From assembly GCF_026262505.1 (NCBI RefSeq), contig NC_067206.1, positions 37,895,660 to 37,959,659 of the forward strand: a stretch of DNA of 64,000 nt, given 5' to 3'. This document shows positions 1 to 8,806 of this stretch, piece after piece. Origin of the DNA: Trichomonas vaginalis G3. Lineage: Eukaryota > Parabasalia > Trichomonadida > Trichomonadidae. Under the pieces are notes generated by a model. That model was not told the DNA's origin and ran no database searches. It saw only the letters and a program-made list of their open reading frames with translations. Positions within the stretch are counted from its first letter, which is position 1; each line of letters opens with the position of its first letter. Both the position numbers and the translations under genes were made by a program.

Positions 1-1512
1 CATCGTTGTGAAGTATGTGCAAAGTTCTCCTGTTCTAATTGGTTCGAAATAATTGTTAGCAAACAAGAGTTCAATGACTTTTGCAAGTGGTGTAACTAAC
101 TTTGAGTTAATTGCATACCTTGTTTCATATCTTCTGTTAACTAACATCTTCTTCTCTAAAGTCCAATCCTTGCACAACTTACAAACATCTTCATAGTTCT
201 TGATGAACATTGAACTTATTGGAAGCTTTTCGTTCAACATGTAGTGGTCATACATTAATAAAAGTTCTACTGTCATCTTTGGTTCTTCATCTGGTTCATA
301 AGTATATGAATGATTTGAATACTTCTCGTTGTATTTGATGACATGGAACCTTATTCCTGTTTCTTTGGCAATAACCTTAATCTTTGACATTGGAAAATCT
401 TTGACACGAATGATTTCCCTCATATGATTAATTGTTGCTTCGTCAACACCAGCTTGAATACAAGCGTAGATGAAACATGAATCTTTCATCATCTTCTTTG
501 CTGTCTCTGCATTAAGTTCGTTGAAGATCTGATACCTCTCTAAGTTAATAGGTAATTTGCATGTCCATGTCCAAAGCTGACCATTACGTGACCTGTTTCT
601 CTTCTTTGAATGGTTTTGTTTGATGATCTTGAGTGCGATCTTTTCTTGACCTGCTGCTCTCATCGTATCTAACATAACTTGTTCTTCAGCTGTGAGTTTA
701 TATGGTGTGTACGTTCCTTTTCTCAAAGCAGAAGCATCAACATCTGAATAAGCTGTATAGTCAAAGATCTCGATCTTCCTTAACGAAGGAATACTACAAA
801 GGAAGAAGTCATAGTTTGATTCAAGGACTTTAGATGCTAATTCTTGTACTTCTGCTATTGGAGCTTCATTAAGTAACTGATGAACTAATGATCCCATTGT
901 ATTGATGTTCAAATGACGCAAAATGTTTCTCTTCTCATCAAAGTCGTAATAGAATGTCCACTTCTGTTTGAAAAGGTCTATCTGTCCAATGAACTTTGCC
1001 ATAACTCTTGGAAACATCTTGTTGAAGTAATCTTTTCCTCTTGGACTGTATTGGTCAATGTTAAACATAATGAATCTTTCTCCTGCTTTAGTTATTGGGT
1101 CTAACCATTTCTCATCAGGAAGTTTTTGACCATTAATGTTCTTAACAACGTAAAAGGCATTCTGTATTTCTTTGTATGCTAATTCGCTCTCATCAATCTT
1201 TGGTGGAGGGTCTGAGTATATTGGTTGCATCTCCATTAACGCTCTATTATGAGATCTCTGATCGTGATCTAAAGCAACTGGGGAATTTGAAGCTGGAACA
1301 TTCATGATACCATTGTAGTCATCATAGAAGCTCTTAGCATTCTTGAAAATATCTGCTACACTTCCTGTACCTCCTTGATTCTTAATTGCCAGAGCTAATT
1401 TATTGGTAATGTCTTTAGCTTTCTTAGGCATTTTGATCCCAAACATATCAAGCATACCTTTCTTATCTTCTGGTGAAAGGTTATTAACTAATCCTTTTAT
1501 AGCATTGAGCAT
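1..1512 (-). CDS. Protein-primed family B DNA polymerase, N-terminal part (partial)
   Basis: An open frame of 504 codons starts at 1512 and runs off the left edge. It would replicate the element's linear DNA. The catalytic palm and exonuclease motifs lie outside the window, so the call rests on the N-terminal region. Residues around 330-450 include a stretch of the type DSCFIYACIQAGV, then NHMREIIRV and DHYMLNEKLPIS, a pattern I associate with the N-terminal region of organellar/viral type B polymerases annotated in trichomonad Mavericks. The start follows MLNAIKGLVNNLSPEDKKGM. The gene is co-oriented with, and about 45 bp downstream of, the penton-like gene at 1556-2398. The catalytic identity is inference from family resemblance and context. 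Confidence 0.7.
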   Translation of the reverse strand, partial: MLNAIKGLVNNLSPEDKKGMLDMFGIKMPKKAKDITNKLALAIKNQGGTGSVADIFKNAKSFYDDYNGIMNVPASNSPVALDHDQRSHNRALMEMQPIYSDPPPKIDESELAYKEIQNAFYVVKNINGQKLPDEKWLDPITKAGERFIMFNIDQYSPRGKDYFNKMFPRVMAKFIGQIDLFKQKWTFYYDFDEKRNILRHLNINTMGSLVHQLLNEAPIAEVQELASKVLESNYDFFLCSIPSLRKIEIFDYTAYSDVDASALRKGTYTPYKLTAEEQVMLDTMRAAGQEKIALKIIKQNHSKKRNRSRNGQLWTWTCKLPINLERYQIFNELNAETAKKMMKDSCFIYACIQAGVDEATINHMREIIRVKDFPMSKIKVIAKETGIRFHVIKYNEKYSNHSYTYEPDEEPKMTVELLLMYDHYMLNEKLPISSMFIKNYEDVCKLCKDWTLEKKMLVNRRYETRYAINSKLVTPLAKVIELLFANNYFEPIRTGELCTYFTTM

Positions 1513-1555
1513 GTTGGTCTTTTATAACCGATAAAAAAATATACGTTATTTTTTT

Positions 1556-2398
1556 TTAATCGTCATCGTAATCATAATCGTACGAAGATTCTGTATCATC
1601 ATCACTGACATCATTGGTTTCTCTAACTTCTGGCTTATCTGGTTTAATCTCTATCACCATAAACATTGGTGACAATAATCGAACAGGCTGATCTTGGAAG
1701 TCAACTAAGGTAAACGTAACATTAGTTAGTTCCCATGGAAATGCATCTATCCATGGTGAGGATTCCTTACATATAAGTGGTTTACCAGATATCCAGAACT
1801 CATTGATGTTATAACATGTAGATCTGTACATGATCTTTCTTCGATCATCAACTTGGTCAATATTATTGAACCCAGAGATGACAGACATTGATGAACGAAG
1901 GTATAACTGATACCCGAAGTTGAGCATAGGTGGTTTTGGCATTTGTAGATAATAATTATGTACAATAGGTAGTTCTATTCCATATGCACCTAAAATAAGA
2001 TTTGCTCTATGTGAAGCATCTTTTAAATAGACTTTATGTCCTTTGTCCTGTGACGTAAATATAAGTTGATTCGTAGCACTCAGTGAAACTGTTACATTAT
2101 GTTGACCTTTTTTCTTGTTATAATAATCAAACTGTTTTGTTACAATCTCTTGTAGTTTTGATACAATAGTATCCATATCAAATGAAAGAGCTGACTTAAA
2201 TGTACACACCTTTTCTTCTCCATCTTCGTCTAACTGTAAGACAAAATAATCTGTTTCGTCACAAACAATAAAGTTCGCCATAGTACTGACACTTTTTACT
2301 CTCATCTTTATCTTACTTGGATGCCCCATGTTAGGATCTGCTTGAAACTGTATTGTCCCGTAGTTATTAGGATCAGTCGATTGTAGATAATACATCAT
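1556..2398 (-). CDS. Penton-like minor capsid protein candidate
   Basis: This 280-residue protein has no signal peptide or membrane segment. Its C-terminal third contains LTNVTFTLVDFQDQPVRLL followed by a beta-rich PMFMVIEI stretch. The same layout occurs in the second element at 27479-28277 (ITLTLVDANFVPVKLLCPMY), so the family is conserved between the two elements. An ending of the type 'theta-LxD-x-PVxL...PMxxxxE' resembles the last strands of single jelly-roll penton proteins of Polintons, but that is inference. The tail is acidic and Asp/Tyr-rich. The start at 2398 lies only 19 bp from the divergent fibre gene at 2418, so both probably share one very short bidirectional promoter. Another structural protein would be an alternative. 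Confidence 0.45.
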   Translation of the reverse strand: MMYYLQSTDPNNYGTIQFQADPNMGHPSKIKMRVKSVSTMANFIVCDETDYFVLQLDEDGEEKVCTFKSALSFDMDTIVSKLQEIVTKQFDYYNKKKGQHNVTVSLSATNQLIFTSQDKGHKVYLKDASHRANLILGAYGIELPIVHNYYLQMPKPPMLNFGYQLYLRSSMSVISGFNNIDQVDDRRKIMYRSTCYNINEFWISGKPLICKESSPWIDAFPWELTNVTFTLVDFQDQPVRLLSPMFMVIEIKPDKPEVRETNDVSDDDTESSYDYDYDDD

Positions 2399-2417
2399 TT
2401 TTATATGTAGTAAAAGA
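2399..2417. promoter_or_regulatory. 19-bp bidirectional promoter between penton-like and fibre genes
   Basis: The 19 bases between the two divergent start codons read TTTTATATGTAGTAAAAGA. The imperfect dyad TTTTA...TAAAA recurs in the equally short divergent gaps at 17759, 26637, 40087 and 42444. Promoter function is inferred from position and recurrence. Confidence 0.5.
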
Positions 2418-3653
2418 ATGAGTGTTGTTCCATATGCATATGAATGTTATAAGTCTAGCGTACTTCAATATAAAGAATATACTCTCAGAATTACTGATAA
2501 TGCTTTAGTCATACATAAAGAAGGTGCTGATGAAGACATTACCATCGGTCCTGGTATATTACCTATCGAGCAACCAGATGGTACAATTGTTGAAACAGAC
2601 TTAAATCAATACCTTCAAGCGTTACAGAATCGTGTGACAAAAGTAGAGAATAATTACTTAGATGCTCCATTCTTCACAACTGATAGAGATTATATGTTTT
2701 CATGTATGGCGAGTAATGGTTTGCAAGAAACTCGTGAGGTAAATATTAATGAAGCATTAGAGACTATAATATATCATGTTAAACGGTTATTATCGATTGA
2801 CCATGGAGTTCATTTTGACCCAAGGTCTACACTGTTCAATATACCAATGATTGAAAACAGTCAATTAACATTTAAAGAAGATACATTGTATAATGCTTTA
2901 AACGCAGCATTTGCTTATATATTAGGTCATGAACAAGTACAAAATAGTGGTATTGCAATATACTTAGATAAAGTTATGTTAAAGAAACCATTGACATTCA
3001 CAGAAGATGGTCCAAAAGCAACTGGTATTGTTGGTGATGGAACATTATTGACGAAAGAATACTTAGCAAGTCATGTCGGAGAATTTTTCTCCACTAATGA
3101 TAGCATCAGTACAACACCAGAAGTTATTTTATTGAAGAAACCAATCACATTTGATGTTAAAGGAAAGACAAAAGCAACTGGTATAGCTGGCGATGGAGTT
3201 CTTCTGACTAAGGAATACTTGAAGAAAAATATCAATGACTTCGTTGAAATTGTCAAAGATAAAGAATCTGGTCTTAAGTTCAACCCTTTATCATTCATCT
3301 TTGCCATAGCAAACGCCGGTGCTACTGCAGCCTCATGGATATCACTCCAGAGTCAAATAAATGCTCTTTGGGCTTTTGTTGAAAGTCAAGAAGGTATAGA
3401 TACTGTTCTTGACACTCTGGGTAATCTTGGTCCAAATCATAAAGGAGGTTTTGTGGATGGAATAAAAAATTTAGTTGAAAAGACTAAAACAAGTTTCCAG
3501 AAGATAACTCATATAGAAAGATTCAGAAATGAAGGTTATATGGAACTTGAGAGTTTTGATGTGACTGGACTTTGGAACCAATTCCAATGCCACGTGATGC
3601 TAATGATGAAGAAGAGAAAGATCCTGGACCAAAAACAATCATTTCTACGTTAA
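2418..3653 (+). CDS. Fibre-like repeat protein
   Basis: This reading frame of 411 residues is likely a virion appendage (fibre) protein. Two imperfect repeats of about 45 residues are visible near residues 185-235 and 240-285. Each has the order LKKP-[LI]-TF, KATGI-x-GDG-x-LLTKEYL and a following short helix. Repeats like these are usual in trimeric beta-rich phage and viral fibres. The 5' end is 19 bp from the divergent penton-like gene. The following frames (3790-5524) carry Lys-Ala-Asp-Lys repeats and a tail-collar domain, so this protein belongs to the same attachment module. No enzymatic motif is visible. The receptor-binding role is inference. Confidence 0.5.
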   Translation: MSVVPYAYECYKSSVLQYKEYTLRITDNALVIHKEGADEDITIGPGILPIEQPDGTIVETDLNQYLQALQNRVTKVENNYLDAPFFTTDRDYMFSCMASNGLQETREVNINEALETIIYHVKRLLSIDHGVHFDPRSTLFNIPMIENSQLTFKEDTLYNALNAAFAYILGHEQVQNSGIAIYLDKVMLKKPLTFTEDGPKATGIVGDGTLLTKEYLASHVGEFFSTNDSISTTPEVILLKKPITFDVKGKTKATGIAGDGVLLTKEYLKKNINDFVEIVKDKESGLKFNPLSFIFAIANAGATAASWISLQSQINALWAFVESQEGIDTVLDTLGNLGPNHKGGFVDGIKNLVEKTKTSFQKITHIERFRNEGYMELESFDVTGLWNQFQCHVMLMMKKRKILDQKQSFLR

Positions 3654-3789
3654 GTACTTTGTACCCTGATTTTTGTGACCTTAGTGAAAGTTGCTAATAC
3701 ATCAAGAAAGAACAATAATATTAATATGTCTGGTACTGATGACCTTACTGATTATCTTTATCTCATTCTTGCTGAATTAGCGAAGAAAG

Positions 3790-5524
3790 TTGAGGAGAAA
3801 CAAAAATAATGGAGGAAGAACTGCACTTAAGATTGCAGACAAAGCTGACAAAAGTTATGTTGACGAAGAGATACGTAAAGTTGCATCTAAAGAATATACT
3901 TTATCACAGTCTGTCATACTTAAGACAATCAAAGGTCCAGAGAAAGATATGTACCCAGGTGATGGTACAACAGTTAAAGTTAATGAAAGAGTTTCATTCC
4001 CATCTGGTATTGATACAAAAGAAGTATATATTAATGGTGAAAACATCAATACAACATTGTTTCCTTTGAAAAATAATGAGTTCACTGAACCTTTGACAGT
4101 TAAATCAATTCGTTCAAGAGAAGACAAACCTGTTATAATCAATAAAATAGGAGCTGATAATGACCAACCAGTTCAAATCAAGAAAATAAGAGCTGATGAC
4201 ATTATCTTGAACTATACTTTAGGTTCAAGTGCTCCACAAGAAGATCCAAGCACTAGCGTAAAAGATACTCTTAACAGTTTAGATAGTAAATGTACGAACA
4301 TTGAAGGTCATGCCAGAAACTTCGAAGTATATGAACTACCAGCAATGTTAGATAAGAAAGCTGACAAGAACCATGTTCATTATATAAGTTCAGATGAACA
4401 GATTATAACGGACTACCACGGATATTTAACACAGGGTGAAAAAGTGAATACGAAAAATGTTAATGAAAGAAGATATAAATTCATTCGTGCTAAAGGTTAT
4501 GACATACACTGTACTGTACAGTATGACACAGGTATAGCACCACAATCATTTGGTTATAACGCTGAAATTTATGCTTCATACTTCTTTGTTAACGGTGTAT
4601 TAGTTGAGCCAAGATTTAGGTTGAGAGTTAAGGCAAAAATAACCGTTGAAGATGCTATTAAAAGTAAAGCTGACAAAGATGAACTTGACGCAACGAACAA
4701 AGTTTTGAAATCTCATAAACACAATATCTCCGACATAAATTCACTTCAAACTTCTTTAGACAACAAAGCAGACAAAACTTATGTTAATGAACAGATCTCA
4801 AAGATCTCTAATGCATCTGTAAACAATGGAATACCTGAAAGCATTACAGTTAGCTTTGGTAATAATGATATGGGTAAAGTTGCAATATTTATAAATTATA
4901 ACATTGGTCCATCAGAAAAAGGTCCAAGTTACTATACATTGAGTCATGGTAAATCTATTGAACTTGTTGTTCCACAAAAAAGATGGAACAAACTTAACTA
5001 TTCATCCTGGAGATACGTTTGAGTTTTATTTGAACGATGTCACCACAGTAGATTATACTTATAGACCTTCTAACATGTTTGACATGATGTATCCAATTGG
5101 TTCTATATTTACATCAATGAGCTCAACAAGCCCGCAAACCCTTTATGGAGGTGTTTGGCAACCGATTGTTGATCAGTTTCTTTACTGTTCTAACTCATCA
5201 ATGGACTTTGGTGGTTCAAAGACTATCAGAGTTGAAAACCTTCCACCACACTCCCATAGGTTCAGTGCAACAACATCTACTAATGGAGAGCATTCACATT
5301 CAATGACAAAAAGAGGTTATACAAATCTTGCAGCAGGTTCTGATAGACAAGGTATGAATAGATATGATATCACAGATGACCCTAGAGATGTTAGTACAGG
5401 TATTTTCTGCGGATCTGCAGGAAACCATACTCACACAGTAGCTGGAATCACAGATGCAACAGGAAAAGGTCAAGACTTCTTACCACCATTTATGACTGTA
5501 TTCGCTTGGTTCAGAGCTGCTTAA
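3790..5524 (+). pseudogene. Fibre gene region with phage-type tail-collar domain
   Basis: This fibre region of element 1 is broken. It contains several copies of a KADKxYVxE-type spacer repeat (for example near 3840, 4350, 4660 and 4755), typical of coiled or triple-helical phage fibres. It ends in a domain with the phage tail-collar/short-tail-fibre signature: YPIGSIFTS near the domain start, GGVW, a GGSKTI segment, LPPHSH, two further His-x-His pairs and a terminal PPFMTVFAWFRA. In phages this fold forms the metal-binding receptor-contact tip. Element 2 has the same domain at 41060-42443 on its minus strand. This suggests that both elements inherited an attachment fibre. It lies directly downstream of the fibre-like frame 2418-3653. 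Confidence 0.65.
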
Positions 5525-5694
5525 CTCAAGATCACGATCACAAACTGTTTCTCAGTATGAATGAGTAGCTCTATTTTTACATCATTACTGAAGTATTTCT
5601 TTTCTTCATCAATGACAGAAAGAATGTTTTCATCATCTTTTAAAGATCTTACCAAAGTTAGATCTTCATCAGAAAATCTCAAAGAAAGACTCAT
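5521..5694 (-). CDS. Small hypothetical protein, 57 aa
   Basis: A short open frame starts at 5694 (MSLSLRFSDEDLTLVRSLKD) and ends in ILS at 5521, overlapping the stop of the collar-domain region tail to tail by two bases. Upstream of the ATG the sequence TTTTTATTAGTGCATAAATG matches the promoter-like pattern seen before most other genes of these elements, which supports a real gene. It is mostly helical with charged residues; no known domain is recognised. Function unknown. Confidence 0.5.
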   Translation of the reverse strand: MSLSLRFSDEDLTLVRSLKDDENILSVIDEEKKYFSNDVKIELLIHTEKQFVIVILS

Positions 5695-5758
5695 TTATGC
5701 ACTAATAAAAATATAGCTAATTATTTTTTTATCTGAACTTTTTATCGGGTATATAAAG

Positions 5759-6202
5759 ATGTCTGAACATCATATAAAGTTCTTTAAGATCCAACAGTTT
5801 GTAGATGAAGTGAAGAAGCAAAATAAAACAGCAAAGAGACTACTTATATGCTTACCACAAACATTATGTCAAGGAAAGTATGGTTATAGTGCAAGTCCGA
5901 TCATGATCTTTGTCGATAAGCAGAAATACACAAATGAAGGTTTAGCTAATTTACTCAAGTTTGAAAAGATAGCTATAAACATTCCTGACCATTTCTCAGC
6001 GAGAATAAACCTTGACAAGACTAAAAGTTATTGTTTATATGTAGATCTCACGAAATCAACAAAGAGTAAAGACAAAGAATATAACCCAGTTGAACTTAAG
6101 ACAATGGGTAAGAACTTACTCAAAGCTGCTATCAAACCTGTCGAAGAGATCGACATTGAGGATGAAGCAGAAGAAATAGATGTAGATCCTGAAGTGTTAT
6201 AA
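5759..6202 (+). CDS. Conserved element protein with acidic C-terminal tip (SSB-like tail)
   Basis: This 147-residue protein is of unknown family. It has a mixed alpha/beta body (RLLICLPQTL, PIMIFVDKQKY, YCLYVDLTKS) and a strongly acidic tail ending in EEIDVDPEVL. The protein at 29577-29996 in element 2 has the same size and the same kind of ending, EENIDIDPEMF, although the bodies are very divergent. An acidic tail with a hydrophobic last residue is reminiscent of single-stranded DNA-binding proteins that recruit partners through the tip. A DNA-binding replication role is therefore a hypothesis only. The ATG follows TTTTTATCGGGTATATAAAG, like other element promoters. Confidence 0.45.
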   Translation: MSEHHIKFFKIQQFVDEVKKQNKTAKRLLICLPQTLCQGKYGYSASPIMIFVDKQKYTNEGLANLLKFEKIAINIPDHFSARINLDKTKSYCLYVDLTKSTKSKDKEYNPVELKTMGKNLLKAAIKPVEEIDIEDEAEEIDVDPEVL

Positions 6203-6212
6203 ACGATAAAGT

Positions 6213-6515
6213 TTATTTTTGGAGGAAGATGGTGTCAGACCATTTGATCTGGCATGCTTGTTCTAGGTAATTGCAGAAACCTGGAAAGATTGTTATTGGT
6301 CTGAGTTTCATACCTGGTCTCTCATCTCTCCATTGAAGCAAGTAAATTTACATGAAGAGTTCGTCTGGATTCTCAGGCTTTGGTACACACTGATCGAAGA
6401 TCTGTATGACCTCTTCATGACCGTACTCCCTCTGGTCAGACATGAGTGTTCTGAAGAACTTTTGCATCTTCGGACCAGGTTTAGCATCTATGCAACGAGT
6501 GGGTCTCATTGACAT
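6213..6515 (-). pseudogene. Small element gene remnant
   Basis: A minus-strand coding remnant starts at 6515 (MSMRPTRCIDAKPGPKMQKF). It contains a short helical region (HEEVIQIFDQCVPKPENPDE) and, toward 6213, a Pro/aromatic stretch. It is broken. The start is 23 bp from the divergent gene at 6539, with a GTCACTTTT motif in the gap that also occurs before other small genes of this element. No family is recognised. Confidence 0.3.
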
Positions 6516-6538
6516 TTTTGTCACTTTTATTTGGTCGA

Positions 6539-6745
6539 ATGGAAGGATTCGAGTTCATGCCACTTGACAGCAAAGAAGGTGCAGAAGAGGTTGTTGTTGC
6601 TGCATTCTATGCGAGCTCACACGTTGACGCATTCCGAACTTACCAGGATGACCTCGAAAAAGAAGGTCGAAAGCTTGGAAAGATCCAAATGTTGCTTGAG
6701 TTCTTCCGTGGAAACCTTGCACAGAAGTATGAGAAGAAAGAATAA
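6539..6745 (+). CDS. Small acidic helical protein, 68 aa
   Basis: The preferred start is 6539 (MEGFEFMPLDSKEGAEEVVV) because coding character begins there. An in-frame ATG at 6509 would run through the shared promoter gap. The protein is helical and charged, ending in LAQKYEKKE, and has no cysteine or membrane segment. Its codons favour C/G-ending forms (CTC, AAG, GAG), unlike the AT-ending codons of the structural genes. This links it with the similarly composed genes at 6803-7309, 7517-7915 and 9844-10218. That codon style is common in highly expressed trichomonad genes. Function unknown. Confidence 0.45.
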   Translation: MEGFEFMPLDSKEGAEEVVVAAFYASSHVDAFRTYQDDLEKEGRKLGKIQMLLEFFRGNLAQKYEKKE

Positions 6746-6802
6746 ACAACTAATTATTACTGAGCTTAGCTCATAAATGTAAGTTTTTACTCTGATCAGA
6801 TC

Positions 6803-7309
6803 TTAGATCTCGTCGGGACAAGCGGAAAGGATAAAGTCCATGAGCTGGACTTTTGTCTTAGTGAGCGGTACTGCGGTCATGAGTAGTTCGCGCTTGTTTG
6901 AGCCACTTGGAACGCGACCCTTCCAATTCCTCATAGATCTCAAGGCAGAGATCGTGAAGAACTCAAGGACAAAGAGTCTTTGAGACTTGGTAAGGAATCC
7001 CTCATCATCTCTTTCATCCTGGAGGGTCTTTGTGGATGCAGTGGACTTGATCTCGTCTTCCTCGATCGGATCATTCTCATAATCTTCATCACCCTTCTTC
7101 CTAAACGTCATCTGCTCTCTCTTGTAGTCGTTCCTGAGAGCATTGAGTCCAGCTTCAAGATCTTGTGAGTTCTTTGCAGGTTTATTGAAAGTTTTCTTTT
7201 CCTGCATTTGCTGTATAAGCTGGGTTTGCTGTTGCATCATCTGCATCATCATTGCCATCATATCTAGTGTTGGTGATGCTGGAGCTGGTGTTGTACCATC
7301 TTGGGACAT
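6803..7309 (-). CDS. Conserved element protein of the repeat-flanked divergent pair (left arm)
   Basis: This 168-residue protein starts at 7309 (MSQDGTTPAPASPTLDMM). The order is a Pro/Ala/Thr N-terminus, a Met/Gln-rich helix (residues 17-40), a basic-acidic segment containing LEAGLNALRNDYKREQ, and a C-terminal helical domain (RLFVLEFFTISALRSMRNWKG). The element 2 protein at 36437-36841 has a Pro/Gln-rich N-terminus followed by FEEGLNRLRKEYA, so the two are probably orthologous. Both are transcribed divergently from a second conserved gene across a short-unit tandem array. Codons are C/G-ending. No enzymatic motif is visible; a non-structural, early or regulatory protein is possible. Confidence 0.5.
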   Translation of the reverse strand: MSQDGTTPAPASPTLDMMAMMMQMMQQQTQLIQQMQEKKTFNKPAKNSQDLEAGLNALRNDYKREQMTFRKKGDEDYENDPIEEDEIKSTASTKTLQDERDDEGFLTKSQRLFVLEFFTISALRSMRNWKGRVPSGSNKRELLMTAVPLTKTKVQLMDFILSACPDEI

Positions 7310-7325
7310 TCGGTCGTCGGTTATG

Positions 7326-7514
7326 TCTTTACAAAAGACTGCTTTACAAAAGACGCTTTACAAAAGACGCTTTACAAAGACAGCTTTACAAAAGACTTGC
7401 TTTACAAAAGTCTGCTTTACAAAAGACTCTTGACAAAAAGACAGCTTTACAAAAGACTGCTTTACAAAAAAGCTTGCTTTACAAAAGACTTTACAAAAGA
7501 TTGCTTTACAAAAG
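7326..7514. repeat. Tandem array of about 15-bp GCTTTACAAAAGACT units in a divergent promoter
   Basis: About twelve imperfect copies of GCTTTACAAAAGACT fill the gap between divergent genes, ending directly at the ATG at 7517. Unit lengths vary by a few bases, so this is not a simple coding repeat, and the open frames through it are artefacts. Element 2 has an unrelated array at the same position (36887-37112). Confidence 0.85.
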
Positions 7515-7516
7515 CC

Positions 7517-7915
7517 ATGACTGATCTTCATCCAATTTGTTTAATCGAACTTAATGAAGTAATTTCTGCATATCTCCTGCATGTATTTGGAAACGAGAGG
7601 ATAAGACAACTCACCAAGGTTTCCAGACGCCAGATCCAAAGACTTGAATCAACTGCAGGAGTAATCCTAAGCTTTGAAGAAGGATTAACCAATAAGAAAG
7701 ATGTCATTGACTCCAAGCGTGAAAGCCTTGCTGCTTTCTTACGCAAACACCCATGGGTCGATGTTGATCTCCAAACTCCTTACCAAGGACTCGTTGAAAC
7801 CTTCACGACCTACAGACAGCTCCTTGACAGACCTGAGCAGAACCTTCTGGTCGAACGTGATGGCACATTAAGCCCTACAGACGAGTCAATCCAGAGAGAA
7901 GAAGCTCAAGAGTAA
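7517..7915 (+). CDS. Conserved element protein of the repeat-flanked divergent pair (right arm)
   Basis: This 132-residue protein starts at 7517 (MTDLHPICLIELNEVISAYL), directly after the tandem array. I reject starts within the repeats. The N-terminal helix ICLIELNEVISAYL is matched in element 2 at 37115-37480 by IYLIELNDCVKDYL. The following SRRQIQRLESTAGVIL corresponds to SGRAALNLETSTGIPI, then both have a helix ending in a FLRKHPW/FFAKRPW motif and a C-terminal helical segment. It is all-alpha and soluble. A small DNA-binding or histone-fold-like protein is conceivable but not shown. Codons are C/G-ending, as in its divergent partner. Confidence 0.55.
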   Translation: MTDLHPICLIELNEVISAYLLHVFGNERIRQLTKVSRRQIQRLESTAGVILSFEEGLTNKKDVIDSKRESLAAFLRKHPWVDVDLQTPYQGLVETFTTYRQLLDRPEQNLLVERDGTLSPTDESIQREEAQE

Positions 7916-7951
7916 AAATCTGACATTTATACTTTACATGACATTTTTTTC

Positions 7952-8527
7952 ATGAGTGTTCACGTTAAGATCAATGATGAAAACATGACTTCATGGGAAG
8001 ATATCATTGATGACATAGAGAATGACCTTGATGAAAACATGATGGGAGCTCAAACGTCAGTTAAGGTCAAACTTGGTGAAGTTCAAGAAAAGATCTCCGA
8101 GATCAATGCAAAAATATCTGCTCTTACAGAGGTTGACGTTTATTACAGAAGCTTGGAGAGAACTTTAAGCAAACTTGAACGTCAGAACCAAAGTCTCATA
8201 GTTGTGCTCCAGAAACTCAGTCTCATGCGTAAAGCATATAATGACTACCTACATGTAAGAGACTTACCTTCTTATTCTACTCCAGATCTCGACTTTTCCG
8301 ATATAAGTCCAATCCTTATTGATACAACACTTACGATAGCAGGGATGCTTCCTACATATCCAGAATATGATAACTTACCTCAGCTCTTCGAGTATCTCAA
8401 GAAAAAGTTCATGATCTTATTATGCGAGACCATGAAAAGACGTCAAAATACCAGAACAGAACGAGAACAGAGCTTACTAATAGACTTATTATATAATACT
8501 AAAGAAATAAAGGAGTTTTTATTCTAA
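7952..8527 (+). CDS. Coiled-coil hypothetical protein, 191 aa
   Basis: The start at 7952 (MSVHVKINDENMTSWEDIID) follows a GACATTTTTTT tract. Residues about 30-90 form a probable coiled coil (EVQEKISEINAKISALTEV and LSKLERQNQSLIVVLQKLS). The C-terminal half is helical (LPQLFEYLKKKFMILLCETM). No known domain is recognised and no relative is evident in element 2. The gene converges on the minus-strand gene at 8519-8806 with a 9-bp overlap. It may be a scaffold or structural protein, which is inference. Confidence 0.5.
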   Translation: MSVHVKINDENMTSWEDIIDDIENDLDENMMGAQTSVKVKLGEVQEKISEINAKISALTEVDVYYRSLERTLSKLERQNQSLIVVLQKLSLMRKAYNDYLHVRDLPSYSTPDLDFSDISPILIDTTLTIAGMLPTYPEYDNLPQLFEYLKKKFMILLCETMKRRQNTRTEREQSLLIDLLYNTKEIKEFLF

Positions 8528-8806
8528 CTTTGGTATTTTTGGGAAGAACTGATCTGGATCATATTTGTCAACCACAGGTTTTGGTATCAAAAGTCTCTCT
8601 GGTTCTTGGACGGCTGGTACTGGAAATGGTTCCTTTGGTTTCCTAGCTTTTGGGAGATCTAAAAATTTTCTTGGTCTCTTTCTTTTGTGTAAGTGTTGTC
8701 CATTTTTATCGACAACGAATGTGAGCTTTCCGTCGTCAAAGATGAATGTCGTCGCTTCTTCAGTTCCCTCATCAACTATTATCTTCTTGATCTTTCTCTT
8801 CTCCAT
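8519..8806 (-). CDS. Basic proline-rich small protein, 95 aa
   Basis: The likely start is MEKRKIKKIIVDEGTEEATT at 8806; an upstream in-frame ATG at 8824 is also possible. Either start lies inside the 3' end of the methyltransferase gene, so the two genes overlap and are co-oriented. A beta-like core (FIFDDGKLTFVVDKNG) is followed by a Lys/Arg/Pro-rich tail (KRKRPRKFLDL, PVPAVQEPERLLIPKPVVD). The positive charge suggests nucleic-acid or virion packing, but no family is recognised. Confidence 0.45.
   Translation of the reverse strand: MEKRKIKKIIVDEGTEEATTFIFDDGKLTFVVDKNGQHLHKRKRPRKFLDLPKARKPKEPFPVPAVQEPERLLIPKPVVDKYDPDQFFPKIPKLE

Noticed and set aside
3790-5524. Bacteriophage contamination as explanation of the tail-collar domain
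   Set aside because: Flanking genes are Polinton genes with the same AT-rich codons, and a second, divergent collar domain sits inside element 2, which has host target-site duplications.
7326-7514. CRISPR-like array
   Set aside because: There are no unique spacers between repeats; units are directly adjacent and the context is a eukaryotic virus-like element. The same applies to 36887-37112.
7301-7516. In-frame extension of the 7517 gene through the tandem array
   Set aside because: The repeats translate to low-complexity peptides in every frame and unit lengths are irregular, so the ATG after the array is preferred.
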